Assembly (NCBI GenBank): GCA_947501845.1
Contig: CANMXP010000017.1
Coordinates: forward strand, 40,652 to 104,651
Length of the DNA stretch: 64,000 nt
Reading direction: 5' to 3'
Source: an uncultured Flavobacteriaceae bacterium
GTDB taxonomy: Bacteria; Bacteroidota; Bacteroidia; Flavobacteriales; Flavobacteriaceae
A program made the translations under genes and the position numbers. Positions 9,147-18,943 of the stretch are shown here, one piece after another. Position 1 is the stretch's first letter. Each line of letters starts with the position of its first letter. The notes under the pieces were generated by a model. That model made no database searches, was not told the DNA's origin, and was given only the letters and a program-made list of their open reading frames with translations.

Positions 9147-12100
9147 TCAACGTTTGAGCGTAAAATGATTTTTAAATATTCTACCATCATGTAGGGTTAC
9201 CACAAACCAATAATCATCTGTTGGTAATTTTTCTCCATTAAAGGTACCATCCCAACCATGGCCTAGAGGATTTAATTGTTTAAGGAGTTTTCCAAAACGA
9301 TCAAAAATTGAAATTTGTGTACCGTTTTTAAATAAACCAGTTACACCATATATTTGCCACGTATCATGAAAGCCATCATTGTTAGGCGTGAAGAATTTAG
9401 GAAAACCAATAACAGAAACGGGGGTGTCAACGGTTCCGCAATCGTTTTCTATATCTCTAACATTTACAGTATAAATTCCAGGGAATACATTCTCAAAAAT
9501 ATGGCTATCTTGAAAACCCCTATATACTTCAAGGTTATTCTCATCGTATAAGGCATACTGATAAATACCTTCTCCAGATACTATAACAGTAACTATATTA
9601 TTTGATGAGGCATCAACAACATCAATAGAATTAAAAGTTGCGATATTAGAAGCTTCTACAGTAATGGTTCTTTGTTTGGAACAACCGTTGGCATTTGTAA
9701 TTTCTACAGTATATACGCCAGGTTGATTTACTTCTGCTTCATATGTATTATCGCCAGTAGACCAGTTATAGGTATAATTGGAAGGCACGTCATTTAAAAC
9801 GGCAGCATCAAGCGTAATTGTTTCAGGAAATCTATTTATACAATAATAATTGGATCCTTCTGTATTAATATCTGGTAATTCATTTATAGTCAATACTACT
9901 TCACTAATACCGTAGCAAGCATTATTATTTTCTGCTCTTGCATAAATAGTTTGAGAATAAGGGGTTACGTTGTCGTAGGGCGAACTTAGTTCGTTTTGTT
10001 CTAAAAGAGCATCTTCATATGTTTCGTAATAAAAAATTGGGAATGTAATGGCGTTTAAAGATTGAATATTAGCAGTGATATCATCTAGATTAAAAGTGTT
10101 AATACCATCTTCTGAGTCTATTTCATCACAAACAGGAGGTAGGACATAGTCATCGGTTTGAGTTGATGAAACTTCCAAAGTTAACTCGGCATAAGACGCA
10201 CATAAAGTGGTATCATCACTAATATCAACATAAATTGTTTGCGGATTACTAGTATTTATAAAACGATCTCCATTAATTTCATTAGTTCGAGCAGAATCGG
10301 TATAAAACTTGATCAATCGATTTGAACTATTTTGTGTTAAAATGTCATTTACCTCATTAAGATTGAATACTGTTATTCCGTCTGTAATACCATCTTCATC
10401 ACATTGAATTAAAGATGTATTAGAAAATTCAGGTAATGGGTTTATGGTTATATTAATTGGTGGTGTTATATTAAAGCAGTCAGTATTGGTATTATTCTCT
10501 ATTCTGGCATAAATAGTTTCTGCAAATGCTGTTTCATTGTAATAAGAAAAATCTAATGGCGCATTTTTTGCTTCAGCATCACTTGAAGATTTATAATATG
10601 TTATAGAATAGGCTAAAGGATCTTGCTCCCTTAAAATGTCATCATCGAATTGATGTAAGTCAATTTCAGTTTGTCCATTAAGAACATTTAAATCAGTAGC
10701 AATGGGCATATCACAAATTTCCAGTGGACTTACAGGAAACGCTATAGGTGTATTGAAAACTTCTACAGTAAACGAAGTCATATCGTAACAATCTGGATTC
10801 CTGTCAACTGCTAGCCTAACAAAAATTTCTTGTGGGTTAGAAACATTATTATATAGTCCAAAAATTTCATTTGTATCATTAATGGCATCTTCTTGAGTTG
10901 GATAGTAATGTGTTCTATATATGTTTGAGTCTTGCGTACCTAAAATTTCACTGTCCATCAGGGTGAAATCGAATATATGGGCTCCATCATTATTACTATC
11001 ACAAATATTTTGCTTGCTTGGAGTATTTACAATTGGTCTATCAAAGCGAGAAACAAAAGCTTCGCCTTCTATATCACATTCACCATTATTAGGCTCGATA
11101 AGTAGTTGATAATGACCTGTATCATTTACCTCTAAATCAAAGTCATTATCTGGTAGTATAGTCCCATCATGAGTCCATGTATAGCTTGCTCCAGGAATAT
11201 TAGTTCCCTTAAGAGTAAAATTTTCATTTCCACATAAAGCCAAATTCGTCGAGCTTTGACCATTTTGAATAATGTCAATCTGCTCACTAAAGAACGATTG
11301 GATAAAAGGAGGAAGTCCTTGTGTAGAATTAGCAGAAAGTGGTATGGCATTATGTTTATAATCACACGCTTTCCCTTTTCTATTTGGAAAATTAATGACT
11401 CCTAGGTATGGAAGTCCTAAATTGTAGGTTTCGCTCAAGGCTCTATATATTCTTCCATCTGGACCTAGTTGTAATGCGCCTCTATAAAGTTGGCGATCAT
11501 CAAGAATTTCTTGAGTTTCGCTAACAACTATATTAGGGAAGGTAACGTCAAATTGTATTAAGGATGAAAAATGACTTTCTGGAAGGTCAATATCCGTAGC
11601 TGCATTATTATAAGTTGCTGCATATAAAAATTTACTGTTTGGAGAAAATTCAATGCCGTATGGAGCTCTATTGGCTGAATAAATGCCAACTAAAGCCTCA
11701 TCGGTTACAACCCCGGTTTCTTTATCAAAATTGTATAAAAATAGTCCGTTGGAAACATTAGCAACGGCTATTTTAGTGCCATCTGGAGATATTTTTAAAT
11801 AGCCCCTAGGATCTAATACAAGGTCTTCTTTTAAAAAAACAGACCTAACAGCACCATTTGGGTTTATACCTTGATCGGTTACTTCAAATGCATGAAATGT
11901 ATTATAATCCCCATTGCTCATGCCTCCCCTTCGTGTGTTGGTGCCTAATGTTACTACCCAAATAGCTTCTGTATTACAATCTTTTAATACGGCACTAACT
12001 TTTTCTGAGGAATAACTTAACAAGTTTACGTTCTTTGTTGTAACATCCCCTAAGCCATTGTTAAGTCTCATGTCAACTTCAGAATAATTTAGACCTTCAT

Positions 12101-12482
12101 TAACGCTGCCTTCAATACCCGTAAAATGTGTGCTTACAGTAAAAATATAATAGATATTAGGGTCTTTTGGTTTCGGTACAATTATTGCCGATTGAGAACT
12201 TGAAGGGTTTCCAAGTAATCCAAAACCATTGGGCATTAATGCACTGTTTCTTGAATAAACTTGGGTTCCATCTGTAGAAAAAAGCAAATTGCCATCATTA
12301 TCAGATATGGCTGAGCATCCTTCAAAAGTGTTTACGCTACCAATTTCTGGTTCTACTATTCCGAGTTGCTGATTAAATTTTATACCAGATCCAAACCCGA
12401 AAAACCAGTTAGAAGCCTCTCTTTGAGCAGATAAATTAAAACTTATCAGGATCAGGATTATGAATAATGCAATTTTTTTCAT
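9147..12482 (-). CDS. Beta-propeller repeat protein with type B T9SS sorting domain
   Basis: This is an 1111-residue secreted protein with signal peptide MKKIALFIILILISFNLSAQ. Residues about 20-400 are WD40-like or beta-propeller in character (NWFFGFGSGIKFN, DNDGNLLFSTDGTQVY, ISPDGTKIAVANVSNG, FSPNSKFLYAATYN). An Ig-like segment follows at about 410-480. Four units with Cys-Asp openings (NICDSNNDG, EICDMPIA, IQCDEDGITDG, PVCDEIDSEDG) are homologous in style to those of the 1638-residue neighbour. The last 90 residues are a type B T9SS domain (FFTPNNDGFHDTW, IFDRFGKLLKQL, GWDGTFNGEKLPTDDYWF, HFTLKR). It is probably a surface-anchored adhesin or binding protein. Confidence 0.88.
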   Translation of the reverse strand: MKKIALFIILILISFNLSAQREASNWFFGFGSGIKFNQQLGIVEPEIGSVNTFEGCSAISDNDGNLLFSTDGTQVYSRNSALMPNGFGLLGNPSSSQSAIIVPKPKDPNIYYIFTVSTHFTGIEGSVNEGLNYSEVDMRLNNGLGDVTTKNVNLLSYSSEKVSAVLKDCNTEAIWVVTLGTNTRRGGMSNGDYNTFHAFEVTDQGINPNGAVRSVFLKEDLVLDPRGYLKISPDGTKIAVANVSNGLFLYNFDKETGVVTDEALVGIYSANRAPYGIEFSPNSKFLYAATYNNAATDIDLPESHFSSLIQFDVTFPNIVVSETQEILDDRQLYRGALQLGPDGRIYRALSETYNLGLPYLGVINFPNRKGKACDYKHNAIPLSANSTQGLPPFIQSFFSEQIDIIQNGQSSTNLALCGNENFTLKGTNIPGASYTWTHDGTILPDNDFDLEVNDTGHYQLLIEPNNGECDIEGEAFVSRFDRPIVNTPSKQNICDSNNDGAHIFDFTLMDSEILGTQDSNIYRTHYYPTQEDAINDTNEIFGLYNNVSNPQEIFVRLAVDRNPDCYDMTSFTVEVFNTPIAFPVSPLEICDMPIATDLNVLNGQTEIDLHQFDDDILREQDPLAYSITYYKSSSDAEAKNAPLDFSYYNETAFAETIYARIENNTNTDCFNITPPINITINPLPEFSNTSLIQCDEDGITDGITVFNLNEVNDILTQNSSNRLIKFYTDSARTNEINGDRFINTSNPQTIYVDISDDTTLCASYAELTLEVSSTQTDDYVLPPVCDEIDSEDGINTFNLDDITANIQSLNAITFPIFYYETYEDALLEQNELSSPYDNVTPYSQTIYARAENNNACYGISEVVLTINELPDINTEGSNYYCINRFPETITLDAAVLNDVPSNYTYNWSTGDNTYEAEVNQPGVYTVEITNANGCSKQRTITVEASNIATFNSIDVVDASSNNIVTVIVSGEGIYQYALYDENNLEVYRGFQDSHIFENVFPGIYTVNVRDIENDCGTVDTPVSVIGFPKFFTPNNDGFHDTWQIYGVTGLFKNGTQISIFDRFGKLLKQLNPLGHGWDGTFNGEKLPTDDYWFVVTLHDGRIFKNHFTLKR

Positions 12483-12510
12483 CTTTTGATAGCCACAGCT
12501 ATCAAATATA

Positions 12511-13335
12511 TCACAAATCCCGCTTTTTTAATAATCTATACGATAAAAAGACAAATAGAACAGTCCAACCTAAAACAATAACCATTTCATACCAATGAGC
12601 ACCATAATCGTATGATAAGTTAGCCTTATCTGGAAATTTTGTCATAGCTATTCTTTGAAATGGTTGGTCTATTAATTTATACATGGATTTAAGAGGGAAA
12701 AAATTCTGTATTTTTTCAGCAATACTAGTGTCCATTTTCCAAGCCATTAAACCAAATAATATCCATTCTAGTATATAAAGTATAAATAGAAAGGCCAAAG
12801 CAAACGCAGAGCGTTTTACAAGCATTCCAAAAAATAAGCATAAACTAAAAAAGCCAATTAGTTTTACAAAATAGGCCAATAAGAATTCTGTTTCTCTAAG
12901 TATTATAGAAACCTCTGAATAGCTAGAATAATAAAGCCCAATACAAAAAGAAATTAAGCTTATCAGTATCGTAGAAACTAGAGAAAAGAAAACAATCGTA
13001 TAAAATTTAGAAAGAATGAATTCTTTTTTGCTTAAACCATCAATAAGGTTTTGTTTTATAGTTTTATTACTGTACTCGTTACCAATCATGCTTACTACAA
13101 CAATGGCAAAGAAGAATTTAAATTGAGAAGCAAAGAAAGTGGTTAAATGCCAGATTATTGGAAAATTAAAAATACCCAATTCCCCCAATTCTAAAGTAAA
13201 AAAACCAAATACATTAATTTTTAATGATGATAATAGAATAACAAAAAAAGGTAAGACAAACGAAACGAATATAAGTATTTTACTAGTTCTGTTAAGGAGT
13301 AGCTTTTGTAATTCTAAGTTTAAAAGTCGTAACAT
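12511..13335 (-). CDS. ABC-2 type transporter permease
   Basis: This 274-residue polytopic membrane protein has about six hydrophobic segments (residues about 20-40, 60-80, 100-125, 145-165, 175-195 and 250-268). The layout and the final RLLKKRDL tail are typical of ABC-2 permeases. It starts 18 bases after the stop of the ATPase gene at 13354-14250, and the two form one operon. The substrate cannot be named; BcrA/BcrB-like or NatAB-like exporters share this build. Confidence 0.8.
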   Translation of the reverse strand: MLRLLNLELQKLLLNRTSKILIFVSFVLPFFVILLSSLKINVFGFFTLELGELGIFNFPIIWHLTTFFASQFKFFFAIVVVSMIGNEYSNKTIKQNLIDGLSKKEFILSKFYTIVFFSLVSTILISLISFCIGLYYSSYSEVSIILRETEFLLAYFVKLIGFFSLCLFFGMLVKRSAFALAFLFILYILEWILFGLMAWKMDTSIAEKIQNFFPLKSMYKLIDQPFQRIAMTKFPDKANLSYDYGAHWYEMVIVLGWTVLFVFLSYRLLKKRDL

Positions 13336-13353
13336 ATGATGCGTTTTGTGGTA

Positions 13354-14250
13354 TTAGTTATTGTCTGTTAATTGTAAAAACTGTTCTTCTAAACTTTCTT
13401 TACGTTGTACGAGATGTGTGAGTATAATGCCCTTTTCGAATAAATACTTGTTGAAGTCTTCTGATGCCATTGGGGTATTTAAGAATGCCGTTACTAAATC
13501 ATCTTCAACTTTAATGCTTTTAAATGAGGCATTATTTTCCAATAGAGCTATTAATTCATTTTGTTTGTTTGTTTTTAATTCGAAAAAACCATGGCTGGAA
13601 ATCATTTCATCTACGCGACCAGAATATAGTTTTACACCCTTGCGAAGTACGACAACATGAGAGCATACTTTTTCAACTTCATCTAATAAATGGGATGCTA
13701 AGAGAATGGTGGTGCCTTTTGCTGCAATTTGTTTTATAATTTCTCTAATTTGATGTATTCCTTGAGGATCGAGTCCGTTTGTTGGTTCATCTAAAATAAG
13801 AATCTCAGGATCGTTTAAAAGTGCAGATGCTATGGCTAAACGCTGTTTCATTCCCAGCGAATAGGTTTTAAATTTACTATCCTTTCGGTCTAGAAGTCCT
13901 ACAACTTCTAATTTTTCTTCTACCTTGCTATAATCGACACCTTTAATTTTGCAAACTAATCTTAAGTTTTGGGTAGCCGTCATATAGGGATAAAAATTTG
14001 GACGCTCAATAATGGCTCCAACTTTTTTTAAGGCATCATGGGTAGACGTATTTCCATCAAACCAATGAAAATCTCCATGTGTCCTATTTACAACGTTTAA
14101 GACAATACCTAAAGTTGTAGATTTACCACTTCCATTTGGTCCTAAAATGCCATAAACATTACCTTTGTTTATAGTAAATGAAAGATCTTTTACCGCTGTT
14201 AAATACCCGAATTTTTTAGTGAGGTTGTTAATTGTTAGTATAGACTCCAA
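13354..14250 (-). CDS. ABC transporter ATP-binding protein
   Basis: The protein has 298 residues. Walker A is GPNGSGKST at about residues 37-45, the signature is YSLGMKQRLA at about 128-137, and Walker B is ILILDEP at about 148-154, followed by the switch region ILLASHLLDEVE. The C-terminal 80 residues are the regulatory extension usual in BcrA/CcmA-type ATPases. It pairs with the downstream permease 18 bases away to form an ABC-2 exporter at the inner membrane. Confidence 0.9.
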   Translation of the reverse strand: MESILTINNLTKKFGYLTAVKDLSFTINKGNVYGILGPNGSGKSTTLGIVLNVVNRTHGDFHWFDGNTSTHDALKKVGAIIERPNFYPYMTATQNLRLVCKIKGVDYSKVEEKLEVVGLLDRKDSKFKTYSLGMKQRLAIASALLNDPEILILDEPTNGLDPQGIHQIREIIKQIAAKGTTILLASHLLDEVEKVCSHVVVLRKGVKLYSGRVDEMISSHGFFELKTNKQNELIALLENNASFKSIKVEDDLVTAFLNTPMASEDFNKYLFEKGIILTHLVQRKESLEEQFLQLTDNN

Positions 14251-14349
14251 ATTTATTAGATTTTAATGCCATATAGAAATAGCATGGATTAGTTTTTAAA
14301 TATGACGACAGTCTGATTATTTTGTTACAGGCTTGTTAAATAAAAGTTT

Positions 14350-14357
14350 TAAATTTG
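14350..14357 (+). promoter_or_regulatory. Bacteroidota -7 element (TAAATTTG)
   Basis: TAAATTTG matches the TAnnTTTG consensus of Bacteroidota sigma-A promoters and lies 18 bases before the ATG at 14375, giving a leader of about 11 bases. TTG trimers upstream are at poor spacing (14 or 25), so only the -7 part is supported. Confidence 0.45.
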
Positions 14358-14374
14358 AATAATTATATACCATT

Positions 14375-15436
14375 ATGCAAGATTTAAAGATATCTAAAAA
14401 AAAACCATCGTATCCCGTAACCGCTAAATTACATGATTATCTAGCTATATATGATAGGAATACAAAAATTCCTATTTTTTATGATGATTTGCTACGTTTT
14501 CAAGGTTCTGTCGTGGTATATGATAGGGAGGATAACGATACCCTTTGGATTCGGGTTTATTATAATGAATTTGAAAGAGAGGAAATTGATTCGTCATTAA
14601 AAAAAGTGTATACCATTTTGCATTCTGATGGTAATGAAAACATCCTTCCGTTTTTAAATGTTGATGCTATTGATTTCTGTACATTCGGAAACTCTAAACC
14701 TTTTAGAGTAAAAATCAGAAATATATTAAATGACAATTACACCTATTTTTATATAAAAACAACCGATGCGTCACGTATTTATGGTTTAGAATTAGAACAC
14801 ATGTTATCGCCGTACAATCTTAATTTTTTGGTTTATAAAAATACGCTTATTGAAGAACATATTGCGGGGATACCAGGGGATGAGTTTATAAAAAATATGT
14901 TGCCAAAGTGTAGTAAGCCTGAAAAAGCACAAATTGCTAAAGAATTTGTGAAATTTAACGAGCGTTGTATGATCAGGCTCTTAGGCGATATGCGATCGTA
15001 TAATTACGTTATCGTACCTACTCATGATTTTGATCATGTGGTATATAAGATTAGGGCCATAGATTTTGACCAACAGTCTTATGAAGGGAAATTTAATATT
15101 TATAGACCTCAATTTTTTAAGGAAAATCTAAAAATGGTGGAATTGGTTTCAGATAGCATACAAAAACTATCTATAGATCAATACAAAACAGAAGAACGTT
15201 CTATTTTAGTAAAACGATTAAAAAGTTTTGCAGTAAGAATAGAGAAGTTATTGGATTGTATGGTGAATGATGTTATTTCTAAAGAGGAAAATATAAATTT
15301 ATTAAAGACTACAATATTAGATTATACGCATGATATAAATTTTAAACGTAGTAAAAATATGGGGGAAATACTTAAATACGGATTAGAATTCTTAACCCGT
15401 AATTATGAAAATGTAAAACTGGAAAATTTAAGATAA
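14375..15436 (+). CDS. Unassigned cytoplasmic protein with protein-kinase-like motif order
   Basis: I do not recognise a named family for this 353-residue protein. It has no signal peptide or membrane segment. Five short elements occur in the order and rough spacing of a kinase fold: a YIK with Lys128, an acidic helix with a Glu near residue 140 (LELEHML), a hinge-like LIEEHIAG at about 158-165, a catalytic-loop-like GDMRSYNYV (Asp205, Asn210) and an AIDFDQ (Asp230, Asp232) in the place of DFG. The C-terminal 100 residues are helical and charged. The resemblance is by eye and could be chance. The gene stands alone, and its stop codon abuts the stop of the convergent gene with no base between. 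Confidence 0.65.
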   Translation: MQDLKISKKKPSYPVTAKLHDYLAIYDRNTKIPIFYDDLLRFQGSVVVYDREDNDTLWIRVYYNEFEREEIDSSLKKVYTILHSDGNENILPFLNVDAIDFCTFGNSKPFRVKIRNILNDNYTYFYIKTTDASRIYGLELEHMLSPYNLNFLVYKNTLIEEHIAGIPGDEFIKNMLPKCSKPEKAQIAKEFVKFNERCMIRLLGDMRSYNYVIVPTHDFDHVVYKIRAIDFDQQSYEGKFNIYRPQFFKENLKMVELVSDSIQKLSIDQYKTEERSILVKRLKSFAVRIEKLLDCMVNDVISKEENINLLKTTILDYTHDINFKRSKNMGEILKYGLEFLTRNYENVKLENLR

Positions 15437-15952
15437 TTAATTCCAGTTTTCATCAAAATCTAAATTATCATAATCATCAAGATCCATACCATCTTCAAAC
15501 TCATCATCAAAATCGTCATTAGGATCTGCTTCAAATTGCTTATCTGGTGCTTCATCGGGAACTTGGCCTTGAACAAACATTAAATTTGGGTAGTCTGCCC
15601 CTTTGGCTTCTTCAACAATTTCAGCTAATTCAACATAAAACGTCCACATATTTAAAAAATCGTACACGTAAATCAGCTTTGGTTGTACTTCATGTACTAC
15701 GCTGCTAATTTCTGTTTCATTCATTAAACGAGCAGAATTATCGTCACTTAAATCAAACAACGAAATTTCTTCACCTTGGTTCCATTGTTCATCACTTATA
15801 TAAAAAGATGCCATTTCGGTACCATCAAACCCAAAAGATTGTGTGATGATATTATGCAAATCTTCAAGAGTATCGGTTTCACGAATTTCTAAATCGCGAA
15901 AAATATCATCTTCTGTGTCATTATCTAAAATTACTCTAAATCTATAAATCAT
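15437..15952 (-). CDS. Plasmid pRiA4b ORF-3-like family protein
   Basis: I chose the ATG at 15950-15952, which starts MIYRFRVILDND; the seven residues upstream (MQYNYFS) do not fit the family. The 171-residue product matches the pRiA4b ORF-3 / IS1096 passenger TnpR-like family: an RFRVIL strand, a DTLEDLHNIITQSFGFD helix, ASFYIS, and a YVYDFLNMWTFYVEL core, then a very acidic tail (DDFDDEFEDGMDLDD). Members are common as chromosomal orphans in Bacteroidota, and their function is unknown. There is no transposase next to it, so it is not evidence of a mobile element. Confidence 0.75.
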   Translation of the reverse strand: MIYRFRVILDNDTEDDIFRDLEIRETDTLEDLHNIITQSFGFDGTEMASFYISDEQWNQGEEISLFDLSDDNSARLMNETEISSVVHEVQPKLIYVYDFLNMWTFYVELAEIVEEAKGADYPNLMFVQGQVPDEAPDKQFEADPNDDFDDEFEDGMDLDDYDNLDFDENWN

Positions 15953-15989
15953 GCTGAAATAATTATACTGCAAAGGTATGTTTTTTGAG

Positions 15990-17003
15990 TTATTTGGAAA
16001 AGCGATGCATTGTAAAGGTCATAGCGCTTAATAAGAAAAAAGCACCTATTTGATGTGCTACGCCTAACCAAACTGGTACTTGCAATAATATAGTAAATAC
16101 CCCCAATAAAAATTGAATACATACTACAATTAGCAAAACTTTTATTCCCTTTGATTGATATATGGTTAGGTTTCGTTTTTTTGATTTTTTCCAAATTAAT
16201 ATAATGCATAAAACCACAATATATGCTAGAATTCTATGAACAAACTGAACCCCGCTCTTTCCTTCAATAAAATTTTTATACAATGGATTTTGTTCTATGT
16301 AAACAGTTTGGTGCATAAATTTGCCTTCACTCATCATGGGCCAATGGTTATGTATAAAGCCAGCATCTAGACCGGCCACAAATGCTCCATAGATAATTTG
16401 TAGCAATAGGACGGCAAGGCTTAACTGTATGAGGTTTCTAAAACCCTTATCTATTTGCTTTTTATGTGGAAATATTAAATCCAGGGCAACCCAAAAAGTA
16501 TAAGCGAATGTTATAAAAGCAGTTGTTAAATGTGCAGCTAAGCGATAATGACTTACATCTGGGTTATCTACTAAACCGCTTTTAACCATATACCATCCTA
16601 AAAAACCTTGAAAAGCACCAAGGCAAAGTAAGACAATAGATTTTTTTATGGTTGCTTTTGATAGCTGTTTTTTTATTAAAAAGTATAAAAAAGGGATGAA
16701 AAAGACCAATCCAATGAATCTTCCAATAACACGATGTAACCATTCCCAGAAATAAATATCTTTAAAATCCTGAAGTGTAAATTGGTTATTCAGCTTTTGG
16801 TATTCTGGATATTGCTTGTATAAGTCGAAGGCTTGTTGCCATTCGGTTTCGTTCATTGGTGGAATGGTACCAGAAATAAGTTTATAGTTAGATATGGACA
16901 ACCCCGAATGCGTTAACCTTGTAATACCACCTACAACAACCATAATAAAGATAAGCAGGCAGCCTGTTAATAACCAGTATATTACTTTTTTGTTGTCCTT
17001 CAT
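15990..17003 (-). CDS. ctaA: Heme A synthase, COX15/CtaA family
   Basis: This 337-residue integral membrane enzyme oxidises heme O to heme A for cytochrome c oxidase. About eight membrane segments are visible. Conserved features are VVVGGITRLTHSGLS in the first segment, WLHRVIGR, a HYRLAAHL segment, FVHRILAY and VAHQIGAF, whose His residues are the family's heme ligands. The family is normally 300-370 residues long, so the gene is complete. It lies 4 bases after the GNAT gene, in an operon with the CCA-adding enzyme. Confidence 0.92.
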   Translation of the reverse strand: MKDNKKVIYWLLTGCLLIFIMVVVGGITRLTHSGLSISNYKLISGTIPPMNETEWQQAFDLYKQYPEYQKLNNQFTLQDFKDIYFWEWLHRVIGRFIGLVFFIPFLYFLIKKQLSKATIKKSIVLLCLGAFQGFLGWYMVKSGLVDNPDVSHYRLAAHLTTAFITFAYTFWVALDLIFPHKKQIDKGFRNLIQLSLAVLLLQIIYGAFVAGLDAGFIHNHWPMMSEGKFMHQTVYIEQNPLYKNFIEGKSGVQFVHRILAYIVVLCIILIWKKSKKRNLTIYQSKGIKVLLIVVCIQFLLGVFTILLQVPVWLGVAHQIGAFFLLSAMTFTMHRFSK

Positions 17004-17007
17004 ATAA

Positions 17008-17457
17008 TTATAGCATTTTTTTAAAACAAAGGCTATTGGTTATACCTTCATATTGTCCATAATTGGGAATGATCGTGTATCTGTTTTTCTTATAAAATTG
17101 TACCGCTTCTATTTGACGTTTTCCAGTTTCCAACACACATGCTTCAAAATGTAACTCTTTAGACCAATCCTCTAATTCTTTTAGGATTTTAGAAGCAATT
17201 CCTTGCCCTCTGGTTTCGGGAAGCGTAAACATGCGTTTAATTTCAGTATCATTCTCATCATATTTTTTAAAAGCACCACAGCCTACAGGCTTATCGTTTA
17301 TATAAGCGACGACAACATTTTTTAATACATCAATATTGTTATATTGGTTATAAAATGTGTGTTCATCACCATCCATAACTTTCAAGTAATCATTTAATAA
17401 AGTAACCAGATTAACGAAGTCTGTATTGTTAGAATTGGTTCTAATTAATTTAATCAT
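17008..17457 (-). CDS. GNAT family N-acetyltransferase
   Basis: This 149-residue protein has the GNAT fold. Motif A is present as [20 protein letters not shown] (R/QxxGxA-type acetyl-CoA loop at about residues 83-90), followed by the [20 protein letters not shown] segment typical of small free-standing acetyltransferases. The substrate is unknown. Its start overlaps the end of the CCA-adding enzyme gene by 8 bases, so the two are translationally coupled. Confidence 0.85.
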   Translation of the reverse strand: MIKLIRTNSNNTDFVNLVTLLNDYLKVMDGDEHTFYNQYNNIDVLKNVVVAYINDKPVGCGAFKKYDENDTEIKRMFTLPETRGQGIASKILKELEDWSKELHFEACVLETGKRQIEAVQFYKKNRYTIIPNYGQYEGITNSLCFKKML

Positions 17458-18877
17458 TTTTTTGATGTGGTTTTAACCCTAACCGTTCACCTTCTTTTAC
17501 CATTAATTTATAAGCAGCGTTGTATTCGTTTGGAATATCTCCCTCTAAAATGGCTTCTTTAATAACGTCTTTAATGAGACCTATTTCGCGAGATGGCTTT
17601 ATGTTAAATGCTGTCATAATCTCTTCTCCTGTAATTGGAGGCTGAAAATTTCTAATATGGTCGCGGGCTTCAACTTCTATAATTTTTTCACGGACTATTT
17701 TAAAGTTGTTATGGTATTTAAGGAATTTTTTAGGGTTTTTAGTTGTAATATCTGCTTCACAAAGCGTCATTAAATCATCAACATAATCACCAGCATCAAA
17801 AACCAAGCGGCGTACAGCAGAATCTGTTACAATATCTTGCGCTAATACTATAGGTCGCGAACTCATAAATACCATTTTTTGAACAAACTTCATTTTGTCA
17901 TTCAATGGCATTTTTAGTCTTTTAAATAAGTGATAGACCATTTTTGAACCCTCAAACTCATGTCCATGAAATGTCCAACCAACTTTTTTGCTAAACCTTT
18001 TTGTAGGTGCTTTACCAATGTCGTGTAACAAGGCAGCCCAACGTAGCCATAGGTTATTGGTGTTTTCTGCTATATTATCAACGACTTCTAGAGTATGATA
18101 AAAATTATCTTTATGTCTTTGTCCATCAACTTCATCAATGCCTTTTAGAGCAGTAAGCTCTGGCATTATATAATCTAATAACCCCGTTTTTTCCAGTAAG
18201 ATAAACCCAATAGAAGGTTTTTTGCTTTCAAGAATTTTATTTAATTCTGTTACAATACGTTCTCTAGTTATAATTTTAATGCGATGGCTATTTTTAGTAA
18301 TAGCATGTAGCGACTCTTTTTCTATATTGAAATTTAATTGTGTGGCAAAGCGTATAGCACGCATCATTCGTAAAGGGTCGTCACTATAAGTAATATCAGG
18401 AGTTAAAGGCGTACGAATAATTTGTTTTTCTAAATCTGAAACACCATTAAAAGGGTCCAACAGATTACCGTAACTTGATGCACTTAAATTAAGAGCCAAA
18501 GCATTAATGGTAAAATCTCTACGATTTTGGTCATCTTCTAAAGTACCATTTTCTACTATAGGGTTTCTGCTATTTTCACTATACGATTCTTTACGGGCAC
18601 CAACAAATTCAATTTCAATATCATCGTATCTCAACATGGCAGTGCCATAGGTTTTAAAAACCTGTACTTTAGGTTTGGTTGGAAGGTTTTTAGCAACTTG
18701 TTTAGCTAGTTTAATGCCATCGCCAACTGCAACAACATCTATATCTTTAGCACTGCCACGCTTTAATATAAAATCACGAACAAAACCACCAATGACATAA
18801 CAGTCTACATGTAATTCGTTGGCAGATTGAGATATAACTTTAAAGATATTGTGTTGTAATGCTTTTTTGTAATTCAT
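17450..18877 (-). CDS. cca: CCA tRNA nucleotidyltransferase / poly(A) polymerase family with HD domain
   Basis: The protein has 475 residues. The nucleotidyltransferase head is shown by GGFVRDFIL and the [10 protein letters not shown] metal site (about residues 30-55), [20 protein letters not shown] and the [15 protein letters not shown] segment. An HD domain ([12 protein letters not shown]) follows at about 280-300. It adds or repairs the 3' CCA of tRNAs. This fits the tRNA-Leu in this window, whose gene does not encode CCA. Specificity for CCA rather than poly(A) is inferred from family and lineage. Confidence 0.88.
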   Translation of the reverse strand: MNYKKALQHNIFKVISQSANELHVDCYVIGGFVRDFILKRGSAKDIDVVAVGDGIKLAKQVAKNLPTKPKVQVFKTYGTAMLRYDDIEIEFVGARKESYSENSRNPIVENGTLEDDQNRRDFTINALALNLSASSYGNLLDPFNGVSDLEKQIIRTPLTPDITYSDDPLRMMRAIRFATQLNFNIEKESLHAITKNSHRIKIITRERIVTELNKILESKKPSIGFILLEKTGLLDYIMPELTALKGIDEVDGQRHKDNFYHTLEVVDNIAENTNNLWLRWAALLHDIGKAPTKRFSKKVGWTFHGHEFEGSKMVYHLFKRLKMPLNDKMKFVQKMVFMSSRPIVLAQDIVTDSAVRRLVFDAGDYVDDLMTLCEADITTKNPKKFLKYHNNFKIVREKIIEVEARDHIRNFQPPITGEEIMTAFNIKPSREIGLIKDVIKEAILEGDIPNEYNAAYKLMVKEGERLGLKPHQKND

Positions 18878-18943
18878 TTTTTAATTGCTACCAAATACAC
18901 GAATAGTTTTAGACGTAAATATTTAGTGTATTTGTGGCTAACT

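Noticed and set aside
12483..14374. Antibiotic resistance function for the ABC transporter pair
   Set aside because: The ATPase resembles BcrA-type proteins only at the general family level; no specific resistance determinant can be named from the sequence.
15437..15952. Transposon passenger gene as a sign of a mobile element
   Set aside because: The family name refers to IS1096, but these proteins are common chromosomal orphans, and there is no transposase or inverted repeat next to it.
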